Source: Paeniglutamicibacter kerguelensis (GTDB taxonomy: Bacteria; Actinomycetota; Actinomycetes; Actinomycetales; Micrococcaceae). Taken from it: DNA of 64,000 bases. Positions 1 through 10,985 of this stretch are shown here, piece after piece. The notes beneath the pieces are model-generated. The model was given only the letters and a program-made list of their open reading frames with translations, was not told the DNA's origin and did no database searches. Made by a program: the position numbers and the translations under genes. Position 1 is the stretch's first letter. Every line of letters begins with the position of its first letter. The stretch lies in the NCBI RefSeq assembly GCF_017876535.1, contig NZ_JAGIOF010000001.1, positions 4,092,001 to 4,156,000 on the forward strand, given 5' to 3'.

Positions 1-934
<934 letters not shown>

Positions 935-993
935 TCCGGATCCGGCCACTCCCCCGCGTTCACCCACAGACTTTTGACTAGAGGAAGAAATCG

Positions 994-3680
<2,687 letters not shown>

Positions 3681-3684
<4 letters not shown>

Positions 3685-4298
3685 GCACCCCGAATACCCC
3701 CCGCCCGGCGGGCGGCACTGGTGGCACCCGTCCCGCAGCGCCACGGCAGACCCCAGTAGGCGCACCCCGTCCGGCAGGCGGAGCACCGCGTCCCGGAACC
3801 GCACAGCGTCCGGCCGGTGCCCCGCGCCCCGCCGGGCAACGCCCTGCCGGCTCCGCGCCCCGCCCCGCCGGGCAGCGACCTGCCGGAGCCCCCGGCACCC
3901 GCCCGCAGCAGCTGGTGCGTCCTGCGCCGAAGGCCAAGGTCCGCAAGGCCCGCCTGCTGATCTCCAAGGTCGATCCCTGGTCGGTGCTGAAGATGGCATT
4001 CCTGCTTTCGGTGGCACTGGGCATCGTTACGGTTGTCGCATCCGTGGTCTTCTGGTCCATCCTGGACCTGACCGGCATCTTCAACAGCGTCAACGGCTTG
4101 TTGCGCGAGGTCATCGGAACCGAATCGGACTTCGACCTCACAAAGATCGCTTCGTTGGGTCAGGTCGCTTCCTTCGCCACCATTATTGCCGTGGTCAATG
4201 TGGTATTGCTCACAGCGCTTACGATGCTTGCGGCAGTGCTTTACAACCTCTCGTCGACGCTTGTTGGCGGAATTGGCGTGACTTTGACCGACGATTAA
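3681..4298 (+). CDS. DUF3566 family membrane protein
   Basis: A 205-residue protein starting at a GTG that overlaps the gyrA stop codon by 4 nt and is preceded by GGAGG. Residues 1 to about 85 are a low-complexity Pro/Ala/Gly/Arg segment with repeated [11 protein letters not shown] units. This is followed by the DUF3566 domain with two hydrophobic membrane segments. The family sits immediately downstream of gyrA in most Actinobacteria. Its function is not established; the basic proline-rich cytoplasmic tail and the gyrase linkage only suggest a membrane or envelope role. Confidence 0.9.
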
Positions 4299-4319
4299 TC
4301 GTCAAAAAAGCCTAGAATC

Positions 4320-4371
4320 CGGCCCTCGGGACACTTCATCGAAGTCGACCCGAGGGCCGATTTGTTTCTTT
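4320..4371 (+). terminator. Rho-independent terminator after gyrA-DUF3566
   Basis: Arms CGGCCCTCGGG (4320-4330) and CCCGAGGGCCG (4349-4359) form an 11-bp perfect stem. A second short stem ACTTC/GAAGT lies in the loop, and a T-rich tract follows. It ends the gyrB-gyrA-DUF3566 transcript before tRNA-Ile. Confidence 0.8.
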
Positions 4372-4419
4372 GGCCATTCCTCATGTAAAGTTTTATCTCG
4401 TTCCCAGCGGGAACAAAGA

Positions 4420-4493
4420 GGGCGTATAGCTCAGGCGGTTAGAGCGCTTCGCTGATAACGAAGAGGTCCCTGGTTCAAGTCCAGGTACGCCCA
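4420..4493 (+). tRNA. tRNA-Ile (GAT anticodon)
   Basis: A 74-nt cloverleaf. The acceptor stem GGGCGTA pairs with TACGCCC, the D-arm contains TAGCTCAGGCGGTTAGAGC, the anticodon loop reads CTGATAA (anticodon GAT), and the T-arm is GGTTCAAGTCC. The discriminator base is A and CCA is not encoded. It is in the usual position downstream of gyrA. Confidence 0.97.
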
Positions 4494-4534
4494 CGGATTC
4501 CCTCATCCGAACGGTAGTTGAAAGGAAGTGTCCC

Positions 4535-4651
4535 ATGCGGAAACTTCTGGTGTTGGTGGTAATAGCCGCGGGCATAATAGGCTATCGTAAGTTGAAGGAA
4601 TCATCGGCCGATAAGGCCAGCTGGAGTCAGGGCACCGATAAGGTATCCTGA
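4535..4651 (+). CDS. DLW-39 family small protein
   Basis: A 38-residue ORF between the two tRNAs, with an AAAGGAAG ribosome-binding site upstream of the ATG. The product begins MRKLLVLVVIAAGIIGYRKL. It has one short hydrophobic N-terminal segment, a basic Arg-Lys-Leu-Lys patch, and a polar tail containing Trp30. Size, position between gyrA-linked tRNAs, and the MxKLLVL start match the actinobacterial DLW-39 family. The name motif itself is only partly conserved here (D26-K-A-S-W30). Function is unknown; one membrane-associated helix is likely. Confidence 0.8.
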   Translation: MRKLLVLVVIAAGIIGYRKLKESSADKASWSQGTDKVS

Positions 4652-4659
4652 ATTCATAC

Positions 4660-4732
4660 GGGGACTTAGCTCAGTTGGTAGAGCGGTAGCTTTGCAAGCT
4701 TCAGGTCAGGGGTTCGACCCCCCTAGTCTCCA
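4660..4732 (+). tRNA. tRNA-Ala (TGC anticodon)
   Basis: A 73-nt cloverleaf. GGGGACT pairs with AGTCTCC and includes the G3-U70 wobble that identifies tRNA-Ala. The anticodon loop is TTTGCAA (TGC), the T-arm contains GGTTCGACCC, and the discriminator is A. CCA is not encoded. Confidence 0.97.
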
Positions 4733-4738
4733 CCGAAA

Positions 4739-4772
4739 CGAATGGCCCGGAACAAATGTTCCGGGCCATTCG
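4739..4772 (+). terminator. Terminator hairpin after tRNA-Ala
   Basis: A perfect 16-bp inverted repeat, CGAATGGCCCGGAACA (4739-4754) and its complement (4757-4772), separated by two bases and followed by GTGTTTCC. It begins 6 nt after the tRNA. An ATG at 4742 lies inside the stem, so the next gene should not be started there. Confidence 0.8.
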
Positions 4773-4855
4773 TGTTTCCGCCCCATTTTGTGTCGAAGCC
4801 CGGATTGACCGTCGGCGAGTTGGCCGGCGTGAAGTACCGAACCTGGAGTAGACAC

Positions 4856-5761
4856 GTGACCTTTTTCCTCGCGATCGTCGGCGTCCTCGGAGTTTCCGCT
4901 TCCGGGCCGATTATTGCAGCCTTCCCGACCGTTCCTGCCCTTTCAATGGCCTTGTGGCGCAACGCCATTGGGACCGCTGTCATGGCCGTCCCTGCCGTGG
5001 CGTCCGATCCCAGGTCGTTTGGCCGCCTCAGGCGCCGAGAATGGGGCTGGAGCGCGGTTGCAGCCGTCTCACTGGCGCTGCATTTCGTTTGCTTCATGAC
5101 AGCCATCCGAATGACCACCGTTGCTGCAGCCACCGCGCTGGTGTGTCTGCAAGCCGCCTGGATCGCGCTGTTCCAGTCCTTGCGGGGAACGAAATACGGC
5201 TGGCGGGTGGGAACAGGGGTCCTGCTTGCCTTCGCCGGCGTGTTGGTGATGACGGGATTCGATATAGGTTCGGGCCGTGACGCTCTGATCGGCGATGGGC
5301 TGGCACTTGTCGGTGGGATTCTTGCCGCGGTCTACACCCTCGCCGGGGCAAAGGCGCGGGCAACCATGACCACGAGCACCTACACAACGCTTTGCTATGG
5401 CATGACCTCGATCGTCCTTCTGGCCATCTGCTTGATTTTCGGTGCCCCGGTCTGGGGATTCGATGCAAGAGGATGGATGGGGATCCTTGCGTTGGCCTTG
5501 TTCTCGCAGGTGCTTGGGCACTCGGCATTCAACCACCTGGTTTCCAGCCTTGGGCCGTTGACAGTCTCCACCCTCATCTTGTTGGAAATCCCGGGTGCCG
5601 CATTGCTGGCAGCGCTTTTCCTAGGGCAGCATCTACCCGCCGGAACTGCACTTGGCTTGGCCATCATCCTTGCAGGCCTGGTATTGGTTGTACGTGGCCA
5701 AGGACGAATGCTGCCCAAGGCCTCAGCAAAGGCCGGTTTATGCCGCGGTAAGGGCCCCTGA
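4856..5761 (+). CDS. EamA/DMT-superfamily transporter
   Basis: A hydrophobic protein of about 301 residues with roughly ten membrane segments in two EamA repeats, the drug/metabolite transporter fold. I chose the GTG at 4856 because CTGGAG lies 8 nt upstream and the hydrophobic first helix (TFFLAIVGVLGVSASGP) begins at once; the in-frame ATG at 4742 lies in a terminator stem. Typical features include the WRN-type motif LWRNAIG in helix 2 and the C-terminal repeat LLEIPGAALLAALFLGQ. Substrate is not predictable; family members export amino acids, nucleobases or other small metabolites. Confidence 0.85.
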   Translation: MTFFLAIVGVLGVSASGPIIAAFPTVPALSMALWRNAIGTAVMAVPAVASDPRSFGRLRRREWGWSAVAAVSLALHFVCFMTAIRMTTVAAATALVCLQAAWIALFQSLRGTKYGWRVGTGVLLAFAGVLVMTGFDIGSGRDALIGDGLALVGGILAAVYTLAGAKARATMTTSTYTTLCYGMTSIVLLAICLIFGAPVWGFDARGWMGILALALFSQVLGHSAFNHLVSSLGPLTVSTLILLEIPGAALLAALFLGQHLPAGTALGLAIILAGLVLVVRGQGRMLPKASAKAGLCRGKGP

Positions 5762-5853
5762 ACGACTCGCAGGCATGATCTCCTGACACGGTGCGGATGT
5801 AAATGGGCGGGTTGTCGGATCCGTTCTCCTTAAAACGCCTCCTGGATAAATAT

Positions 5854-5906
5854 ATAGGGCGGTGTGTTTGGCGAATCTTGAATATTCGCCAAACACACCG
5901 CCCTAT
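5854..5906. terminator. Strong bidirectional terminator
   Basis: A 23-bp perfect inverted repeat (5854-5876 and 5884-5906) with a 7-nt loop, lying between the convergent EamA gene and the minus-strand gene ending at 5928. A/T-rich flanks on both sides suit termination from either direction. Confidence 0.85.
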
Positions 5907-5927
5907 TTCAATTTGTGGCCTGAACGC

Positions 5928-6908
5928 CTACTTCTTGGGGCGGGGCGAGGGCTTGGGCGTATCGGATTTGATATCGGCTACGACCTCGGAGACCTTGTCT
6001 TCGACCGCAGAGACGGCTTCTTCGGCCTTGTGCTTTGCCGCGCTTGCCGCCTCGGTCAGCTCTTCCTTGACGGATACAAGGGTTTCCTTGGCTCCTGCCG
6101 TTGCCTCTTTGGCGGCGTCCTTTGCATGCTCCTTGGCCTCGGCTGCAGACTTTGCGACCTGTTCACGAACCTCATCAACGGATGCAGGCGTCTCTGTCGC
6201 AACGTTTGCGCGCACGGTCGTCGGCTCCACGGGAGCCGGGGTCTTCCAGGGATCGTCAATGGGCTTCGAAGCCCGCCATGCGGCTACGGCGGCGGCGCCG
6301 GCCGCCGCGATGATTGCGAAGATCAGCAGGCCTTTTTTCTTCTTAGCTGGTTTCTGCACGTTTTCTAGCTCCTTGGCTGTCGTCTCAACGGCAGCCGTTG
6401 CTGCCTGCTGCACTCGTTCAATGGTTTCCGGTTCAGGCGTCAGCGACCCAGCAAGGTTGTTCAGGGCGGCAGGAATCTGGGCCTCTTCAATCTTGCGGGC
6501 AGTGAACTGGGCCGCCTGGCTGATTTTTTCATTTGCCGCAGGAATGTACTCATTTAGAACCACTTCGCGGGCGTGGTCCAGGGCCTCGGTCAACACGGGA
6601 GCGGCGCGGTCAGCAGCCTTTTGCACCCGTGGAGTGGCTTCATCGATTGCGGCGGAAATCATGGGGCCCACTCGTTCAAGGGATTCCTGCAACAGCGGAG
6701 TTACTTTTGCGACTGTTTCCGAGAGTTCATTCGCGGCCCGGGTGAGGCCTTCCTGGATCTTTGGGGATGCCGTCTCGATGCCTTTTTCAATGCGCGGAAC
6801 GGCCCACTTAACAGCGGTGTCAATCTTGGGTGCTGCCCAGTCCAGTGCTTGTTCGGCGCTTGTTGCAACGCTTTCACCAAAGTCTCGAGCGATACGTTCT
6901 GACTTCAT
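5928..6908 (-). CDS. Membrane-anchored helical-repeat protein (apolipoprotein/LEA-like), function unknown
   Basis: A 326-residue protein rich in Ala, Glu and Lys. Residues 1 to about 190 form amphipathic helical repeats with recurrent AxPxI and TP patterns (APKIDTAVKWAVPRIEKGI). A KKKK stretch then precedes one membrane helix (LLIFAIIAAAGAAAVAAW). After a DPW-containing linker, a second Ala/Lys/Glu helical region with 11-residue-like periodicity (AKDAAKEATAGAKETL) resembles LEA or apolipoprotein repeats. A basic PSPRPKK tail ends it. I do not recognise a characterised function; a structural or stress-protective role at the membrane is a guess. It is divergent from ppiA across about 160 bp. 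Confidence 0.75.
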   Translation of the reverse strand: MKSERIARDFGESVATSAEQALDWAAPKIDTAVKWAVPRIEKGIETASPKIQEGLTRAANELSETVAKVTPLLQESLERVGPMISAAIDEATPRVQKAADRAAPVLTEALDHAREVVLNEYIPAANEKISQAAQFTARKIEEAQIPAALNNLAGSLTPEPETIERVQQAATAAVETTAKELENVQKPAKKKKGLLIFAIIAAAGAAAVAAWRASKPIDDPWKTPAPVEPTTVRANVATETPASVDEVREQVAKSAAEAKEHAKDAAKEATAGAKETLVSVKEELTEAASAAKHKAEEAVSAVEDKVSEVVADIKSDTPKPSPRPKK

Positions 6909-7069
6909 AGTGAACCCCTTTGATCGTTTCGGTAGCTTTGTCCTAGCCTACGACGTGCGAGCGGATCCAGCCATTACCGCCGGGGCATATATCAATGGCA
7001 TGTACTGGTGTTCACTGAACGCGTAGCCATTCGTTTACGGGCTTGCAGGGCTCGTGGAAGAATAACTTC

Positions 7070-7615
7070 ATGACTGCAATCCCTACGCATACCGCGACCA
7101 TCCACACCAACTTGGGCGACATCGTCGTCAACCTCTTCGGCAACCACGCCCCGAAGACCGTCAAGAACTTCATCGGACTTTCCACCGGTGAGCAGACCTG
7201 GAACGACCCGCAGAGCGGCGAAGAAAAGGTCAACACCCCGTTGTACAACGGAACGATCTTCCACCGAATCATCGCTGACTTCATGATCCAGGGCGGCGAT
7301 CCGCTGGGCCAGGGCATCGGCGGCCCGGGCTACCGTTTCGACGACGAAATCAACCCGGAGCTTGACTTCCGCGAGCCGTACAAGCTGGCCATGGCCAATG
7401 CCGGTATCCAGATGGGCAAGGGCACCAACGGTTCCCAGTTCTTCATCACCTCGGTACCGACCACCTGGCTGCAGGGCAAGCACACCATCTTCGGCGACGT
7501 CACCGACGCAGAATCACGCAAGATCGTTGACGCACTCAACGCCATCGCCACCGATGGCCGCGACAAGCCGCTGGAAGATGTTGTCATCTCCAGCATCGAC
7601 ATCGTCGAGCTCTAA
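7070..7615 (+). CDS. ppiA: Cyclophilin-type peptidyl-prolyl cis-trans isomerase
   Basis: A 181-residue single-domain cyclophilin without a signal peptide, hence cytoplasmic. It catalyses proline cis-trans isomerisation during protein folding. Characteristic stretches are FHRIIADFMIQGGD (catalytic Arg and Phe), GTNGSQFFIT, and the HTIFGDV motif near the C-terminus. The ATG at 7070 has GGAAG about 12 nt upstream; an in-frame upstream start at 7043 has no better site and adds non-conserved residues. Origin-proximal ppiA upstream of a rhomboid gene is common in Micrococcaceae. Confidence 0.95.
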   Translation: MTAIPTHTATIHTNLGDIVVNLFGNHAPKTVKNFIGLSTGEQTWNDPQSGEEKVNTPLYNGTIFHRIIADFMIQGGDPLGQGIGGPGYRFDDEINPELDFREPYKLAMANAGIQMGKGTNGSQFFITSVPTTWLQGKHTIFGDVTDAESRKIVDALNAIATDGRDKPLEDVVISSIDIVEL

Positions 7616-7841
7616 AGATTCGATGTTGACGTAGAGTTTTCTGCGTCAAGATTCCTGGCGGCTCCGCTTACCAATCTCGCTTCGGCGTGGCGGTATGCGG
7701 GGCCGCTTTGTCTTAGCCCCATGTCGCCGAGCGGCAATCCCATTTGGTGCACATTGGGCCAAGCTCCCAAGGTTCGTGGGGGAGGATGGTCATTGACCCT
7801 TTCAAAGGGACGACGACCTTAAAAAGCAGGAGAATCATTCC

Positions 7842-8711
7842 ATGTCGTATGGACTTTCCAACCAAGACCAGGCCTTCTCGCCGCCGGTATGCCCCCGGCA
7901 TCCCGAGCGCATTTCCTATGTAACCTGCCAACGGTGCGGTCGCCCTGTTTGCGCGGAATGCCAGGTGACTGCCGCTGTGGGCACACAGTGTGTGGATTGC
8001 GTGCGCGAGGCGAACCGAAACATTCCAACGACTCGGACGGTGTTTGGCGGCAAAGCCACCGACGGGCGGCCCATGGTGACGTACGTGCTTATCGGGATCA
8101 ATGTCGTCGTGTTCGGCCTGCAGATGCTGTTCTCCGGTCTCACCAGCGAACTCTTGTACGCAGGAATTTATACCAGCCCTTATGGTTCTGCCGAACCGTG
8201 GCGCATGCTGACCTCGGCATTTGCGCACTCCCCCACTTTCATCGGGCACATCGCGTTCAACATGTATGCGCTGTACATCTGTGGACGGGTACTCGAACCA
8301 ATGCTGGGCCGGTCGAGATTCCTTGCGCTCTATTTGATATCGGCTCTGGGAGGTTCGGTAGCCGTCCTGCTGATAGCGAACCCGCTGGTCTCCGTTGTTG
8401 GAGCCTCGGGTGCGGTTTTTGGACTCTTTGCCGCCATGTTTGTTCTCTTGAGATCACGCGGAATCCCGGTGGTCCAGGTTGCTATCCTGGTTGCCATAAA
8501 CCTGGCCATTGGTTTTGTCATCCCCGGCATTGCCTGGCAAGCCCACGTTGGCGGTCTGGTTCTCGGGGCGGCCTGCGCTGGGATCTTTGCTTACGCACCC
8601 AAGGGTGCGCATCGATCGTTGATGCAGTGGGCAGGGCTTGCAATCTTGGTAATGCTCCTAGTTGCCGTGACTTTTTGGGGAGCCGCAAACGTTCGAGTGC
8701 CGCTGTCGTAG
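7842..8711 (+). CDS. Rhomboid family intramembrane serine protease with N-terminal zinc-ribbon
   Basis: A 289-residue protein. An N-terminal B-box-like zinc finger (Cys/His pairs in CPRHPE, CQRCGRPVCAEC and CVDC) precedes about six to seven membrane helices. The rhomboid hallmarks are present: HIAFNMYAL (the HxxxN oxyanion residues), GASGAVFG with the catalytic Ser, and the helix-6 catalytic His in WQAHVGGL. It should cleave membrane proteins within the bilayer; substrates are unknown. AGGAG lies upstream of the ATG. Confidence 0.93.
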   Translation: MSYGLSNQDQAFSPPVCPRHPERISYVTCQRCGRPVCAECQVTAAVGTQCVDCVREANRNIPTTRTVFGGKATDGRPMVTYVLIGINVVVFGLQMLFSGLTSELLYAGIYTSPYGSAEPWRMLTSAFAHSPTFIGHIAFNMYALYICGRVLEPMLGRSRFLALYLISALGGSVAVLLIANPLVSVVGASGAVFGLFAAMFVLLRSRGIPVVQVAILVAINLAIGFVIPGIAWQAHVGGLVLGAACAGIFAYAPKGAHRSLMQWAGLAILVMLLVAVTFWGAANVRVPLS

Positions 8712-9299
8712 CCGGACAAAGTCGAAAAATTATCCACAGGCGTTATCCACACTGTTAATAACTCACACCTGTGTAATTCAAGCGTGCAACAAGGGCCTAT
8801 TACGCGGCAATGGCGCAAATCTCGACGGCTCATTGAGAGATTCACCCCAATATGCACAATTTCATCCACAGCTGTGGATAACTTAGTGCACAACCTGTGC
8901 ATTGGCCTCGATCCGAACGCGGCAGTATTGGTGGTGGAATGTTCGAAAGTATGACCTACTCCGCGAGAATTCACGGAAAATCAATCCACCGCCATGCTGC
9001 GATGGCTTGTTTTCCACACATCTTGTCCACAGTGTTAATAACTCACAGCCACGCGGTCGGATGGTGCACGAATGCCGAAAGCGTAGGGAGTTCTGGTATC
9101 CATGCGACATAACCCACAGCCTTATCCCCATCTGTGGATAACTTCTGTGCACAGTTTGTCGCGGGTCGCTTGGTTTCCTTCGGGCATAGATCTTCAGGTT
9201 CCCACCGAATCCTCTTTGGCGGATGCCGAAGGTACGATACGTTGAATCGAGTCCACGAGGTACAAACCCCACCACGTATGACATTGAAAGGGAACGGCG
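8712..9299. promoter_or_regulatory. Gene-free region with a cluster of DnaA boxes
   Basis: This 588-bp intergenic stretch has no plausible gene on either strand. It holds perfect TTATCCACA boxes at 8730-8738 (+), 8743-8751 (+), 8873-8881 (-) and 9133-9141 (-), and the actinobacterial form TTGTCCACA at 9023-9031 (+). One-mismatch versions lie at 8862-8870 (+, TCATCCACA), 9010-9018 (+, TTTTCCACA) and 9122-9130 (+, TTATCCCCA). Two sites form face-to-face pairs, 8862-8881 and 9122-9141. Such clusters occur in oriC, datA-type titration sites and DnaA-regulated promoters. oriC itself is expected near dnaA-dnaN, upstream of this window, so this is an additional DnaA-binding locus. The binding role is inferred from motif matches only. 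Confidence 0.8.
8743..9047 (+). repeat. 25-bp near-identical direct repeat carrying a DnaA box
   Basis: Copies at 8743-8767 and 9023-9047 each comprise a DnaA box (TTATCCACA or TTGTCCACA) followed by one variable base and TGTTAATAACTCACA. They differ at two positions out of 25. A second shared word, CTGTGGATAACTT, occurs at 8872-8884 and 9132-9144, so the region looks like a duplicated module. Confidence 0.85.
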
Positions 9300-10304
9300 T
9301 TGAACCTGCTCTACGACTGGATTCGAAACGAGAATGTTCAGGCCTGGGCGGAGCTGACCAACCACCTTGCCGTTGTGGATTGCACCGACGAGTTCTATGA
9401 AGCCGAGGATCTGCTTGAGGAACTGCACGAACCCGGAATGGAACCGGAGCGCGACACAGTGGCTGTGTGGGATGGCAACAGGCTCGTGGGATTCGCCCAA
9501 CTGCGTGTTGGACACCAGCTGCGTGAGGGGCTTTCCCGAGTGTCGATTACCGGTGGTGTACACCTGGAATATCGTCGTCAGGGCGTGGGCACAAAACTGA
9601 TGGACATCCTGGAGTCCCGCGCCAGGCAAAAGTCCGCACAGCTGCATCCCGGCGCCCCCGCCGCAGTCGACATGTGGGGAAACGCCCCGGGACATAGCGC
9701 CGGAGCCATGGCCGAGGCCAGGGGCTATCTCCCGGCCCGGTATTTCCAAGACATGACCGTCAAGGCGGAAGAATTTCGGAAATCATCCATGGAGCTCGGG
9801 GTAAACGATTCCCTGAAGGTACTCCCATACTCCCCCGAATGGGCGGAATCAATTCGCTTGCTCGACAATGAGGCATTTGCCGACCATTGGGGATCCACGC
9901 CAAAGACCGCTGACGAATGGGAAGCCATGACTTCCGCCCGAACGTTCCGGGCGGAGTGCTCCCGAATACTGGTTGAGAAGCAACCAGGCAGTCTCCGGCC
10001 AAGGGTGCTGTCCTACGCACTTAGTTCTGAATGGGTCCCAAACGAACTGTATGTGGCCCGCGTCGGCACAGCACGGGATTCCCGCGGGAAGGGATATGCC
10101 GGCAGACTGTTGTCGGACGTTATTGCCGCGGCCCTGGCTGATGGTTTTACCGAGGTTGGGCTGAGCGTTGACGTCCAGAGTCCAACCGGCGCGGTGGGCG
10201 TCTATGAAAGGTTGGGTTTCTCCGTCACGAGGACGGGCACCATGTACCGGAAGGACATCCTTCGCTCCGCGGACGCGTCGTGCCGAAGCTTCGAGCCTAG
10301 GTGA
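9300..10304 (+). CDS. Tandem-GNAT N-acetyltransferase
   Basis: A 334-residue protein with two GNAT domains. The acetyl-CoA-binding motif A is visible in both: HLEYRRQGVGTKLMDIL near residue 95 and TARDSRGKGYAGRLL near residue 260, the latter followed by the typical YERLGF. The layout resembles mycothiol-synthase-like double GNATs, but the gene context does not identify a substrate. The TTG start has AGGGA upstream; no in-frame ATG is closer. The DnaA-box region forms its upstream sequence. The 3' end overlaps the convergent lysE-like gene by 8 nt. Confidence 0.85.
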   Translation: MNLLYDWIRNENVQAWAELTNHLAVVDCTDEFYEAEDLLEELHEPGMEPERDTVAVWDGNRLVGFAQLRVGHQLREGLSRVSITGGVHLEYRRQGVGTKLMDILESRARQKSAQLHPGAPAAVDMWGNAPGHSAGAMAEARGYLPARYFQDMTVKAEEFRKSSMELGVNDSLKVLPYSPEWAESIRLLDNEAFADHWGSTPKTADEWEAMTSARTFRAECSRILVEKQPGSLRPRVLSYALSSEWVPNELYVARVGTARDSRGKGYAGRLLSDVIAAALADGFTEVGLSVDVQSPTGAVGVYERLGFSVTRTGTMYRKDILRSADASCRSFEPR

Positions 10305-10914
10305 TTACCGGAAGCAGCAACGTCAACGCCAGCACAAGCATGATGATGGCGATGATGCCATCTAGGATGCGCCACGAGACGGGGCTGGCAAAAAACCCGC
10401 GTAGGTAGCGGGAGCCGTACCCGAGTGCGCTAAACCATGCAATGCTGCCAAGTGCCGCACCCGCGCCGAATAGCCATCGGCCCGAGGGGCCCTGGGCTGC
10501 GGCGATGGACCCTAGCAGAACCACGGTGTCGAGGTAAACGTGGGGGTTCAACCAGGTGAGTGCCAGTGTTGTGAGCGCGACGGATCGCAGCGTGTTGCCC
10601 GAAACCTCGGCGGCCTGGGTCAGGACTTGTGGATTGAGTGCGCGTCGGGCAGCAAAGAACGCATAGACAACAAGGAACCCTGTTCCCCCGAGCCGCGCCA
10701 CGGTGATGAACCACGGGGCCACGTTGAGCAGGGCCCCGAGCCCTGCGATGCCGGCAAATATGAGGACGATGTCCGAGAACATGCAGATAAGCACCGCGGC
10801 ACCCACGTGCTCGCGGTGGATGCCTTGCCTCAGGACGAACGCGTTTTGTGCGCCGATGGCTACAATCAGCGACAGCCCCGTGGCAAGACCGGTAAACAAA
10901 GGAAATAGAGTCAC
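10297..10914 (-). CDS. lysE: LysE/ArgO family amino-acid exporter
   Basis: A 205-residue protein with about six membrane helices. It carries the family start VAIGAQNAFVLRQG and the later TWLNPHVYLDTVVLLGS, both diagnostic of LysE/ArgO exporters of basic amino acids. It is divergent from a LysR-type regulator across 71 bp, the classic lysE-lysG layout. Export of lysine or arginine is therefore the expected role. Confidence 0.93.
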   Translation of the reverse strand: MTLFPLFTGLATGLSLIVAIGAQNAFVLRQGIHREHVGAAVLICMFSDIVLIFAGIAGLGALLNVAPWFITVARLGGTGFLVVYAFFAARRALNPQVLTQAAEVSGNTLRSVALTTLALTWLNPHVYLDTVVLLGSIAAAQGPSGRWLFGAGAALGSIAWFSALGYGSRYLRGFFASPVSWRILDGIIAIIMLVLALTLLLPVIT

Positions 10915-10950
10915 CCATCGAATTTATGGGAACGCCTATGGGATGTCGAA

Positions 10951-10974
10951 CTAATTATTCTTAGTCTTCATTAG
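10951..10974. promoter_or_regulatory. Candidate LysG-type operator in the lysE/lysR intergenic region
   Basis: The 71-bp divergent region is unusually A/T-rich for this genome. It contains CTAAT (10951-10955) and ATTAG (10970-10974) as an inverted repeat, and TTAG recurs downstream. This fits the A/T-rich dyads bound by LysR-type regulators between divergent genes. It is an inference from symmetry and position. Confidence 0.45.
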
Positions 10975-10985
10975 AATTTCTTAGT

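Noticed and set aside
5803..7026. A 407-codon plus-strand frame opposite the helical-repeat protein.
   Set aside because: Ser/Ala-rich shadow. The minus-strand protein has coherent topology, a sensible start and a terminator at its end.
8883..9749. A 288-codon minus-strand frame crossing the DnaA-box region into the GNAT gene.
   Set aside because: It runs antisense through the GNAT domain and through repeated DnaA boxes, and has no recognisable domain.
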